Below are positions 42,755 to 51,022 of a stretch of 64,000 bases of DNA, piece after piece. The DNA lies in assembly GCF_004210295.1 (NCBI RefSeq), contig NZ_SDAK01000001.1, positions 310,001 to 374,000 of the forward strand, in the 5' to 3' direction. The position numbers and the translations under genes are program-made. This DNA is from Lactococcus sp. S-13. Lineage in GTDB: Bacteria; Bacillota; Bacilli; Lactobacillales; Streptococcaceae. Each line of letters starts with the position of its first letter. Within the stretch, counting starts at the first letter, position 1. Below the pieces are notes generated by a model, which saw only the letters and a program-made list of their open reading frames with translations, did not search any database and was not told the origin of the DNA.

Positions 42755-45031
42755 CTATTTTTTTACAATCGGAGCCATTGCAGCTAGCAGACGTTTCATG
42801 CCGACTTCTGGGAAATTGATTTTGAGTTCCATATTTTTGCCAGTTCCAGAAACTCCCAAGACCATTCCTTCACCCCACTTGCGATGCACTGCAGTATCAC
42901 CAATTTGCCAATCCTCCGTTGCCGAATTGGCGATGGTCGTCTGAGCTGCTGTTGGATTGATGATTGCTTTACGTTGATGCAAAGCGTCCGACATTGATAA
43001 TCCCGTTGCAAAACCACCAGTTTTATAAGCAGCATTAAAACTAGAGTTAGCTTTACGAGCAACCCCGGCGTAATCAAGCAATGCATCATCAATCTCAGAA
43101 ATAAAACGACTTGGACGATTATAGCTTGTTTTCCCATAAAGCACCCGCTGATTAGCGTTCATCAGATAAAGCGTTTCCTCAGCACGCGTAATGCCCACAT
43201 AAGCCAGACGACGTTCTTCTTCCAACTCATCCATATCTTCATTGACACGAGCCAGCGGGAAGATGTTTTCCTCCATACCAATCAGAAAAACAACGGGAAA
43301 TTCAAGCCCCTTAGCCGCGTGCAGGGTCATCATGGTCACTTGATCAGACTCTTCTGCATAAGCATCCGTATCCGAAAGCAGACTTACTTCATTAAGAAAA
43401 CGACTCAACTTATCTAAACCTGTTTCGATGATCGGCTCTCCCGTTTCCTCATCCAATGGAACCTCTGACTTTTCATCAAAACCTTTTGTGACCGATAAAA
43501 ATTCTTCTATATTTTCAATCCGCGTTTGATTTTCAAGATTTGGCATCATTTGTAACGCTTTGAGATAACCAGTGCGCTCAAGCATTTCTTCAACTAGCTC
43601 AGTAATTGTGTAAACTTCGCTATTGGTCCGCAGAAAATCAAAAATATGTCCCAAATTATAAATTTCATTGGCAGCTTTCCCTCGAAGATCAGAAAGCATA
43701 ATATCAAAAGTCGAATCCGCTAAAGAAAGCCCTCGACTCTCTGCAAAACGTCGCAATTTTTCCAAAGCACCAGGCCCAACTCCCCGCTTTGGTTCATTTA
43801 CAATCCGTTCAAAACTCATGTTATCTGCTGGATTAACCACTACATTCAAATACGCAATCACATCACGGATTTCACGACGAGAGTAAAATTTTGTACCTGC
43901 CACCATTGTATAAGGAATATTTGATTTAACAAAGGAATCCTCAATGGTACGCGACTGAGCATTTGTCCGATAAAGGACAGCATAGTCGGTATACTTGCGT
44001 CCAGAACGAATCCCAGAAGTAATGATTTCGGAAACCTTATTTGCTTCTTCTTGCTCGTTTCCTGCGCGGAAATAAATAATTTTATCTCCTTCTTCGTTTT
44101 GAGTCCACAATTTTTTTGGACGACGTTTCACATTATTTTTGATGACATTATTTGCAGCATCAAGAATGGTTTTGGTTGAACGATAGTTTTCTTCCAATAA
44201 AACCACTTTAGCGCTAGGATAATCTTTTTCAAAATCCAAGATGTTTTGCATATCAGCTCCACGCCAGCCATAAATGGATTGGTCTGCATCTCCGACTACA
44301 CAAATATTTTGAAAACGGCTCGCCAAAAGCTTAACCAATTGATACTGCGCATGATTGGTATCTTGATATTCATCAACATGAATATACTGAAACTTTCCTT
44401 GATAATAGGCCAAAACATCTGGATTTTGATCAAAAAGACGGAGCGTTTGCATGATTAAATCATCAAAATCCATAGACTCGGCCTTGCGTAATTCAGTTTG
44501 ATAAATCTTATAAACCCTTGCTACAACCATCTCATAAGGATTTCGTGCCGTAACTTGCGCTTCATAGGCATTTTCGTCCAACAAATCATTTTTTGCGTTA
44601 GAAATCGCATTCAATAAACTTTTAGGTTCCCATTTTTTGGGATCAAGATTTGCATCTTTCAGAATCCGTTTCATGAGTGTTTTTTGCTCACCAGGGTCAA
44701 TGATTGTAAAATTCCGATTATAACCAATATGATCTGCATCACGACGTAAAATTCGTACACACATTGAGTGAAAAGTCGCAATCAAAGTATCTTGTGCTCT
44801 TGGTGTCAATGACAATGCACGTTCGCGCATTTCTTTTGCTGCTTTATTTGTAAAGGTAATCGCTAAAATATTCCACGGATTAACCATTTTTTCGTCAATT
44901 AAATAAGCAATTCGATGAGTCAACACACGTGTTTTTCCCGAACCAGCTCCCGCCATAATCAATAACGGCCCTTCAGTCGTCTGCACCGCCTCGGCCTGCT
45001 TTTCATTCATTCCTTGTAATAGTGAATTCAT
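42755..45031 (-). CDS. pcrA: ATP-dependent DNA helicase PcrA (UvrD/Rep family)
   Basis: A 758-residue SF1A helicase of DNA repair and plasmid/rolling-circle replication. Motif I 'AGAGSGKTRVLTHR', Ia 'AITFTNKAAKEM', II 'VDEYQDTNHAQY', III 'GDADQSIYGWRGAD', IV 'LEENYRSTKTIL', V 'TLHAAKGLEFPVVF' and VI 'RRLAYVGITRAEE' are all present in order. The C-terminal ~100 residues form the extended PcrA tail ending in 'KRLLAAMAPIVKK'. GGAG precedes the ATG. Confidence 0.96.
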   Translation of the reverse strand: MNSLLQGMNEKQAEAVQTTEGPLLIMAGAGSGKTRVLTHRIAYLIDEKMVNPWNILAITFTNKAAKEMRERALSLTPRAQDTLIATFHSMCVRILRRDADHIGYNRNFTIIDPGEQKTLMKRILKDANLDPKKWEPKSLLNAISNAKNDLLDENAYEAQVTARNPYEMVVARVYKIYQTELRKAESMDFDDLIMQTLRLFDQNPDVLAYYQGKFQYIHVDEYQDTNHAQYQLVKLLASRFQNICVVGDADQSIYGWRGADMQNILDFEKDYPSAKVVLLEENYRSTKTILDAANNVIKNNVKRRPKKLWTQNEEGDKIIYFRAGNEQEEANKVSEIITSGIRSGRKYTDYAVLYRTNAQSRTIEDSFVKSNIPYTMVAGTKFYSRREIRDVIAYLNVVVNPADNMSFERIVNEPKRGVGPGALEKLRRFAESRGLSLADSTFDIMLSDLRGKAANEIYNLGHIFDFLRTNSEVYTITELVEEMLERTGYLKALQMMPNLENQTRIENIEEFLSVTKGFDEKSEVPLDEETGEPIIETGLDKLSRFLNEVSLLSDTDAYAEESDQVTMMTLHAAKGLEFPVVFLIGMEENIFPLARVNEDMDELEEERRLAYVGITRAEETLYLMNANQRVLYGKTSYNRPSRFISEIDDALLDYAGVARKANSSFNAAYKTGGFATGLSMSDALHQRKAIINPTAAQTTIANSATEDWQIGDTAVHRKWGEGMVLGVSGTGKNMELKINFPEVGMKRLLAAMAPIVKK

Positions 45032-45125
45032 TTTGTTCTCCTACATACCAAAATCATTACTTATTATAGCATATTTCACCTCTAAAAAGCCTGCTTGCCA
45101 AAAAGCTTCTATTTTTTAAAGCACC

Positions 45126-45148
45126 AAAAAAGCCCCAAAATTTGGGGC
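45126..45148 (-). terminator. Terminator of the NAD(P)H-binding protein gene
   Basis: GCCCCAAA and TTTGGGGC (45132-45148) form a GC-rich stem; six T's follow on the minus strand. Confidence 0.88.
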
Positions 45149-45165
45149 CAATTAGTGCTGACAGC

Positions 45166-45801
45166 TCAAATTTGGGCGATTGCTTGAGCAATTGGTTGTT
45201 CTCCATTATGCATGGTAATCACTTTCCCAATCGTATTCTCTGCACTGATAAGCATTTTCAAGGTCTCAGCAACATCATCAATCGTGTTTGAGCCAGAGCG
45301 GTCATCATTAACTTCTATTTGTCCCGTTGCCTTTTCTTCAGTGAGGGCACCTGGTTGCAAAATTGTATAGGCCAAGTTTGTATTTTTAACCAAGTACAAA
45401 TCAGCAAAATGTTTCGCAATATAATAATCTTTCAAAGCAAGAAAGCCCGGAGTTGTCCATTTTTCAGGCTGCAAAGCAAAAATCGTGCTGAGCAAAATAA
45501 AACGTTCCACACCTAATAGTTCTGCAGCCTGCATCAATTTGACTGCCCCAAATAAATCAACTTGTAAAAGACTTCCTCCTGATGAGCCAGCCACGTTAAT
45601 AACGACATCCATAGCTGTGAGTTTTTCAGCCATCTGTTCTGGTGTCCAGTCTAAATCAAAAGCGACTGGTGTGACATTCTCAAAAGTTGGTAAATCTACA
45701 GTACGACGCGCTCCTGCAAAGATTTGATGTTCACTTGTTGAGAGGGTTTTAAGCAAACTTTTTCCGACTCGACCTGTGCTTCCAACGATAAATATTTTCA
45801 T
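45166..45801 (-). CDS. NAD(P)H-binding protein, NmrA/YwnB-like
   Basis: A 211-residue Rossmann-fold protein of the atypical SDR type: 'IFIVGSTGRVGKSLLKTL' (nucleotide-binding motif), 'DVVINVAGSSGGSLLQVD' and 'YYIAKHFADLYL' with the Tyr/Lys arrangement, and 'GALTEEKATGQIEV'. Similar proteins include YwnB of Bacillus and flavin-reductase-like sensors. The exact role is unknown. It stands alone with its own terminator. Confidence 0.82.
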   Translation of the reverse strand: MKIFIVGSTGRVGKSLLKTLSTSEHQIFAGARRTVDLPTFENVTPVAFDLDWTPEQMAEKLTAMDVVINVAGSSGGSLLQVDLFGAVKLMQAAELLGVERFILLSTIFALQPEKWTTPGFLALKDYYIAKHFADLYLVKNTNLAYTILQPGALTEEKATGQIEVNDDRSGSNTIDDVAETLKMLISAENTIGKVITMHNGEQPIAQAIAQI

Positions 45802-45842
45802 GTTCGACCTCTTTTCTTTTTATTCATTGTAATCATTGTAAC

Positions 45843-45865
45843 AAAAAACCGCCTGACTGGCGGTT
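45843..45865 (-). terminator. Terminator of lepA
   Basis: AACCGCC and GGCGGTT pair around TGACT; six T's follow on the minus strand, ten bases past the lepA stop. Confidence 0.88.
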
Positions 45866-45875
45866 ATGTGAATTT

Positions 45876-47699
45876 TTATTCTTCGTCCATTGAAAGGACA
45901 GAAAGGAAAGCTTCTTGGGGCACTTCGACGGAGCCGATGGCTTTCATGCGTTTTTTACCGGCTTTTTGTTTTTCAAGGAGTTTGCGTTTCCGTGAAATGT
46001 CTCCACCGTAACATTTGGCAAGGACGTTTTTGCGAAGCGCTTTGATGTCACTTCTAGCGACGATTTTATTACCAATGGTCGCTTGGATTGGCACTTCAAA
46101 TTGTTGGCGTGGGATGAGTTTTTTGAGTTTTTCTACGATGATTTTCCCACGTTCGTAGGCAAAATCTTTGTGAACGATAAAGCTCAAAGCATCCACTTTT
46201 TCTGCGTTCAAGAGAATATCCATTTTTACCAAGTTTGATGGGCGATAATCTGAGATTTCGTAGTCAAAGCTGGCGTAGCCTTTGGTCGAGGATTTGAGTT
46301 TGTCAAAGAAATCAAAGACAATTTCGCTCAATGGAATGTGATAGATGATATTGACGCGGTTAGCATCTAAGTAGTCCATGGTTTGGAAAATCCCGCGTTT
46401 GCGTTGGGCCAATTCCATAACGGCACCGACAAATTCGTTCGGTACCATAATTTGGGCTTTGACAAAGGGTTCTTCGATATTTTCAATGCGGGTTGGGTCT
46501 GGAAATTCTGATGGGTTGGCAACTTCAAGGGTTTCGCCATCAGTAGTATTGATGTGATAAACAACGGATGGTGCGGTCATAATCAAATCAATGCCAAATT
46601 CACGCTCTAAGCGTTCTTGGATAACGTCCATATGCAGGAGTCCAAGGAAACCACAGCGGAAACCAAAGCCTAAGGCTTGCGATGTTTCTGGCTCAAAACG
46701 CAAGCTCGCATCATTGAGTTGAAGTTTTTCAAGGGCTTCACGGAGGTCATTGAATTTATTGGATTCGATGGGATAAATTCCGGCAAACACCATCGGGTTC
46801 ATCTGTTTGTAACCGCTGAGTGCTTCGCTAGCTGGTTGAGTGGCTAATGTCACGGTGTCCCCAACGCGAGTATCTGCTACGGTTTTGATGGAAGCAGCGA
46901 TATAGCCGACATCACCGGCCATGAGGAAGTCACGGGAAACGGCTTTTGGTGTGAAAATGCCGACTTCTGTGACGTCAAAGGTTTTTCCATTGCTCATCAT
47001 TTGAATCCGGTCACCCACTTTGACAGAGCCGTCAACTAGTCGGACTTGCAAGATAACGCCACGATAGGCGTCGTAGACAGAGTCAAAAATCAGAGCTTTG
47101 AGCGGTGCGTCCACTTCGCCATGAGGGGCTGGGACTTTTTCAACGATTTGCTCCAGAATTTCTTCAATCCCGATGCCTGATTTGGCAGAGGCAAGGACAG
47201 CTTCTGAGGCATCCAGTCCAATCACGTCTTCGATTTCTTGGCGAACCATTTCGGGATCGGCGGCTGGAAGGTCAATTTTATTGATGACAGGGAGAATCTC
47301 GAGGTCATTATCGAGTGCCAAATAAACATTAGCCAGAGTTTGGGCTTCTATTCCTTGGGCTGCGTCAACGACAAGAATAGCTCCTTCACAAGCGGCAAGA
47401 CTGCGTGACACTTCATAGGTAAAATCGACGTGCCCTGGGGTGTCAATCAAATGGAAAATGTATGTTTCACCGTCTTTGGCTTTATAATTGAGTTCAATGG
47501 CGTTGAGTTTGATGGTGATGCCACGTTCACGCTCTAAATCCATTGAGTCAAGGAGCTGAGCTTGCATTTCCCGTTTTGAAACGGTCTCCGTCTGCTCAAG
47601 AATGCGGTCGGCAAGCGTTGATTTTCCGTGGTCAATATGCGCGATGATACTAAAATTCCGAATTTTTTCTTTGCGCGCGTTCATTTCTTGTAGATTCAT
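45876..47699 (-). CDS. lepA: Elongation factor 4 (LepA), ribosome back-translocase GTPase
   Basis: A 607-residue translational GTPase: G1 '[13 protein letters not shown]', G2/G3 '[10 protein letters not shown]' and 'DTPGHVDF', G4 'NKIDLP'. The C-terminal domain characteristic of EF4 ends '[20 protein letters not shown]'. Length is normal. It promotes ribosome back-translocation and assembly under stress. AAGGA precedes the ATG. Confidence 0.97.
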   Translation of the reverse strand: MNLQEMNARKEKIRNFSIIAHIDHGKSTLADRILEQTETVSKREMQAQLLDSMDLERERGITIKLNAIELNYKAKDGETYIFHLIDTPGHVDFTYEVSRSLAACEGAILVVDAAQGIEAQTLANVYLALDNDLEILPVINKIDLPAADPEMVRQEIEDVIGLDASEAVLASAKSGIGIEEILEQIVEKVPAPHGEVDAPLKALIFDSVYDAYRGVILQVRLVDGSVKVGDRIQMMSNGKTFDVTEVGIFTPKAVSRDFLMAGDVGYIAASIKTVADTRVGDTVTLATQPASEALSGYKQMNPMVFAGIYPIESNKFNDLREALEKLQLNDASLRFEPETSQALGFGFRCGFLGLLHMDVIQERLEREFGIDLIMTAPSVVYHINTTDGETLEVANPSEFPDPTRIENIEEPFVKAQIMVPNEFVGAVMELAQRKRGIFQTMDYLDANRVNIIYHIPLSEIVFDFFDKLKSSTKGYASFDYEISDYRPSNLVKMDILLNAEKVDALSFIVHKDFAYERGKIIVEKLKKLIPRQQFEVPIQATIGNKIVARSDIKALRKNVLAKCYGGDISRKRKLLEKQKAGKKRMKAIGSVEVPQEAFLSVLSMDEE

Positions 47700-47783
47700 C
47701 TTGTTTCCTTTTTGCTTTTTACAGCTTTTTTAGTAGGGGTAACTTTTATCGTTAGTTGAAATAATTATATCATATTTTGATGT

Positions 47784-47813
47784 AAAAAACCGCTCCTCAT
47801 AGGTGAGAAGCGG
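47784..47813 (-). terminator. Hairpin terminator upstream of lepA, downstream of the aldB region
   Basis: CCGCT-C-CTCA pairs with TGAG-A-AGCGG; six T's follow on the minus strand. It ends the aldB transcript, after the repeat cluster. Confidence 0.75.
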
Positions 47814-47852
47814 GGAATGTTCGGTTTTTAATTTTTGTCCTCTTGGCTCTTT

Positions 47853-47981
47853 CGTCAGTGATTTGGTCAATTTGTTGGAGAGAATTTACTGACGGATGCT
47901 GTTAAGCGAGAGAAATTGCTGACGAATCCTCCTAGAACATGGAGAATTTGCTGACGTAAATTTACGTCAGTATTTTTTTCT
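47853..47981. repeat. Cluster of the dispersed 16-nt motif downstream of aldB
   Basis: Three minus-oriented copies (around 47879, 47907, 47941) and one plus-oriented copy (47965-47981), with a weaker match at 47853. The last two face each other (GCTGACGTAAATTTACGTCAGTA), forming a hairpin that overlaps the aldB stop; the aldB C-terminus 'KKILT' and TAA come from this motif. Confidence 0.8.
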
Positions 47982-48633
47982 GATTAAAGCTGGTATTATC
48001 TGTGGGAAATTCTTGTTCAATCTGAGCAATCTGACCAAATTCAACGGTAACATCTTCTGTGATAAAACTTTGGGTGTGGGCACTGAATTGTTTGTCATCA
48101 CTGATGAAATGGAGGTGAAAACCTGCACCAAATAGGTCAGACAGATGCTCTGGCGCCCAAATGCCAACGAGGGTTCCAGCGACATTTTCCCGAGTAAAGT
48201 AAGGCTGATCTGCCAAAATCTCCGCATAAGGTCGGGTGTTATTTGCAGGCTTGCTGCTAATCGTCATGGATTTGAAATGCCCTTTGATGACAATGGTATA
48301 GGCCGTGTTTTCAGTGGGAAATTGTGCGACGACGTTTGACAAAAATTCCTCAGAAGGTTGGCTACTGCTGTCTGTAAAAGTTTTTAGAGCCTGATGATCA
48401 ACCAAAGCAACATAAGGCAAGGTTTCATCTGCTTCTACTTGGCGGACATGATTTTGCGCATCGCCGTGATAGGCAATACCGTCCCAAATAGTCACTTCGC
48501 CATTGGCTGTGTCTAAAGTGCCGATGCCTGCTGCACCGTGTTTGAGCGCTTCTGCGAGGCTAATTGTCCCTTCATAGAATCCGCCAGATAATGTTGTAAA
48601 TGTATTATGTTGGAAAATTTTGCTTTTTGTCAT
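47962..48633 (-). CDS. aldB: Alpha-acetolactate decarboxylase
   Basis: A 223-residue enzyme that converts alpha-acetolactate to acetoin. 'GGFYEGTISLAEALKHGAAGIGTLD' and the metal-site region 'GTLVGIWAPEHLSDLFGAGFHLHFISDD' with two His ligands ('HLHF') match the family; the conserved Glu/Arg positions are present. Together with alsS it forms the acetoin branch that consumes pyruvate and, in lactococci, relieves branched-chain amino acid pressure. Its 3' end is encoded by the repeat motif. Confidence 0.93.
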   Translation of the reverse strand: MTKSKIFQHNTFTTLSGGFYEGTISLAEALKHGAAGIGTLDTANGEVTIWDGIAYHGDAQNHVRQVEADETLPYVALVDHQALKTFTDSSSQPSEEFLSNVVAQFPTENTAYTIVIKGHFKSMTISSKPANNTRPYAEILADQPYFTRENVAGTLVGIWAPEHLSDLFGAGFHLHFISDDKQFSAHTQSFITEDVTVEFGQIAQIEQEFPTDNTSFNQKKILT

Positions 48634-48715
48634 AATTTTATTTTAGCACTTTTTCTAATTATTGGTTATTTAAAGCATTTGGAAATTTGATAAAGCAAAT
48701 TTGACTTGCATTTGA

Positions 48716-48721
48716 TATAAT
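48716..48721 (+). promoter_or_regulatory. Extended -10 promoter of murT-gatD
   Basis: TGATATAAT (-10 at 48716-48721) lies immediately before the murT ATGs; transcription would start around 48728-48729, at the second ATG. There is no good -35 box (AAGCAA at the expected place) and no Shine-Dalgarno site. Confidence 0.6.
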
Positions 48722-48728
48722 AATGGTT

Positions 48729-50078
48729 ATGACAATAAAAACTTCATTTGCAAAGTTTGCTGGGAAATCTTCGCGCTTTGTCTTGGAAAAATTTTTCAAG
48801 CGTGGCTCGACTTTGCCTGGTAAAATTGCGCTCAAATTTGACCCCGAAATTCTTAAAAGCTTAACTCAAAATTATGAAATCATCGTTGTGACTGGAACAA
48901 ATGGAAAAACTTTGACAACAGCTTTGACGGTGGGGATTTTGGAGAAGGCTTTCGGTCCTGTGGTGACGAATCCAACTGGAGCCAATATGATTACGGGAAT
49001 TGTTTCCACTTTTTTGAAAGCTAAAAAGGCGAAAGCAGGTCAGAAAAAATTTGCCGTTTTGGAAATTGATGAGGCAAGTTTGCCTAAAATCACGGAGTAT
49101 ATCAAACCTTCTCTTTTTGTTTTTACCAATATCTTCCGTGATCAAATGGATCGTTATGGCGAAATTTATACGACCTATGATTTCATTGTGAAAGGGGCGG
49201 CGAATAGTCCTACTGCCACGGTGTTGCTCAATGGCGATAGTCCACTTTTCAATTCTAAAAAATTGGTGAATCCGGTGAAATATTATGGTTTCAATCATGA
49301 AAATCACGAGGGAAGTCGGGCCCACTATAACACAGAGGGTGTGGTTTGTCCAAACTGTCACCATATTTTGGCCTATAAGCTCAATACTTATGCTAACTTG
49401 GGCAATTATTTCTGTGAAAATTGTGATTTTAGTCGTCCACCGCTGGATTATCAACTGACTGAATTGTCTGAGATTACAAATACGGCTTCGAAGTTTGTAA
49501 TTGATGGTCGGGCTTATCAGATCAATGTTGGCGGGCTCTATAACATCTATAATGCGCTTGCTGCTGTGGCTGTGGCTGAATATTTCAAAGTGCCACAAGA
49601 AACGATTGCTGCTGGATTTGAACTTTCTAAGGCTGTTTTTGGCCGACAAGAAACATTAGAAATTAACGGCAAAAAAGCAACCATCGTTCTCATTAAAAAT
49701 CCAGTTGGTGCCAATCAGGCGCTCGAAATGATGAAATTGGCCAATTATCCGTTTAGTTTAGTTACTTTATTGAACGCCAACTATGCGGACGGTATTGATA
49801 CAAGCTGGATTTGGGATGCTAATTTTGAGTTGGTTAACGACATGGCGATTGACCAAATTATCACAGGTGGGGCGCGTTCTGCTGAAATGGCACGACGGAT
49901 GCGGGTCACTGGTTTTGATGCCACTAAAATCTCTGAGCGCGAAAGTCTTTCAGATATTTTGAAAGCCGTCAAAGAAAGCCCACAAGAACACGTTTATATT
50001 TTAGCGACTTATACGGCAATGCTGCAAATGCGGGAACTGCTGGCACAAGAGCATTATATTTCTGGTGAAATGAAGTAA
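48729..50078 (+). CDS. murT: Lipid II isoglutaminyl synthase, Mur ligase subunit
   Basis: A ~449-residue Mur ligase-like protein. ATP-binding loop '[19 protein letters not shown]' (residues ~52-70), a Cys4 zinc ribbon '[11 protein letters not shown]…CENCDFS' at ~205-230, typical of MurT, and the C-terminal domain '[16 protein letters not shown]'. With GatD it amidates the alpha-carboxyl of D-Glu in lipid II to D-isoglutamine. Two ATGs (48723, 48729) are possible; the second coincides with the predicted transcript start and suggests a leaderless message. Confidence 0.95.
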   Translation: MTIKTSFAKFAGKSSRFVLEKFFKRGSTLPGKIALKFDPEILKSLTQNYEIIVVTGTNGKTLTTALTVGILEKAFGPVVTNPTGANMITGIVSTFLKAKKAKAGQKKFAVLEIDEASLPKITEYIKPSLFVFTNIFRDQMDRYGEIYTTYDFIVKGAANSPTATVLLNGDSPLFNSKKLVNPVKYYGFNHENHEGSRAHYNTEGVVCPNCHHILAYKLNTYANLGNYFCENCDFSRPPLDYQLTELSEITNTASKFVIDGRAYQINVGGLYNIYNALAAVAVAEYFKVPQETIAAGFELSKAVFGRQETLEINGKKATIVLIKNPVGANQALEMMKLANYPFSLVTLLNANYADGIDTSWIWDANFELVNDMAIDQIITGGARSAEMARRMRVTGFDATKISERESLSDILKAVKESPQEHVYILATYTAMLQMRELLAQEHYISGEMK

Positions 50079-50111
50079 AGTTCGCTGATTTTCACTGATG
50101 AAAGGAACTCA

Positions 50112-50900
50112 ATGACTTATATTTCTTTACAAACAAAAAATCCTGAAAGTTATTCTTATTCGCTGAATATTGCGCATCTTTATGGCGATTTGATGAATAC
50201 TTACGGCGACAATGGCAATATTTTGATGATGAAATATATTGCTGAAAAGCTCGGCGCTGCGGCAACTTTTGAAATCGTCAGTTTAGATGATGTTTTCAAC
50301 CCTGATCACTATGATCTGGCCTTCTGGGGCGGGGGTCAGGATTATGAGCAAGAAATTATTGCAGAACAATCACTGACGGATTTGTCAGCACCACTGAAAG
50401 CTTATATTGAAGCGGAAAAACCGCTGCTTGCGATTTGTGGAGGTTATCAAATGTTGGGCCAATATTATGTCAATTCGGCAGGGGTCAAAATTGCTGGGAC
50501 AGGCATTTTGGGACATTATACCGAAAATCTGCGAACTGACCGTTTTATTGGCGACATCGAAACACATAATGACGAATTTGGCGAAACTTACTACGGCTTT
50601 GAAAATCACTCTGGCATCACTTACCTTTCTGCTGACGAAAAGCCACTCGGACGCGTGGTTTATGGCGGCGGAAACAATCCTGATGATCATACAGAGGGTT
50701 TGATTTACAAAAATACTTTCGGTACTTATTTCCACGGGCCAATTTTGTCCAGAAATGCACGGCTGGCTTACCGCTTAGTCACTACTGCTTTACGTCAAAA
50801 ATATGGACAAAATATCGATTTGCCTGCCTTTGAAAGCATTTTAGCTGACGAAGAAAAAGGACAGCAAGTCAGTGATATCAAACGCAAGGTTGAAAGATAA
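50112..50900 (+). CDS. gatD: Lipid II isoglutaminyl synthase, glutamine amidotransferase subunit
   Basis: A 262-residue class I glutamine amidotransferase. Nucleophile Cys in '[15 protein letters not shown]' (about residue 110) and the catalytic His in '[12 protein letters not shown]' (about residue 212) are present. It supplies ammonia to MurT. It lies 33 bases after murT with AAGGA before its ATG, the conserved murT-gatD arrangement. Confidence 0.95.
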   Translation: MTYISLQTKNPESYSYSLNIAHLYGDLMNTYGDNGNILMMKYIAEKLGAAATFEIVSLDDVFNPDHYDLAFWGGGQDYEQEIIAEQSLTDLSAPLKAYIEAEKPLLAICGGYQMLGQYYVNSAGVKIAGTGILGHYTENLRTDRFIGDIETHNDEFGETYYGFENHSGITYLSADEKPLGRVVYGGGNNPDDHTEGLIYKNTFGTYFHGPILSRNARLAYRLVTTALRQKYGQNIDLPAFESILADEEKGQQVSDIKRKVER

Positions 50901-50910
50901 GTAAAAAACA

Positions 50911-51020
50911 CAGAGCATTTGCTGACGAAATTCATTTTGATAGAAAAATCACTGACGAAAAGTCTAACTTGCTGAAAAGTGAAGAAAAAATACTGACGAA
51001 TATTCTGTCAGTATTTTTTT
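50911..51020. repeat. Dispersed-motif cluster and bidirectional terminator between convergent genes
   Basis: Minus-oriented copies at 50911-50927, 50941-50957 and 50981-50998 and a plus-oriented copy near 51006. The last pair forms a hairpin AAAAAATACTGAC / GTCAGTATTTTTT, a bidirectional terminator between gatD (plus) and the ABC permease (minus). Confidence 0.85.
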
Positions 51021-51022
51021 AT

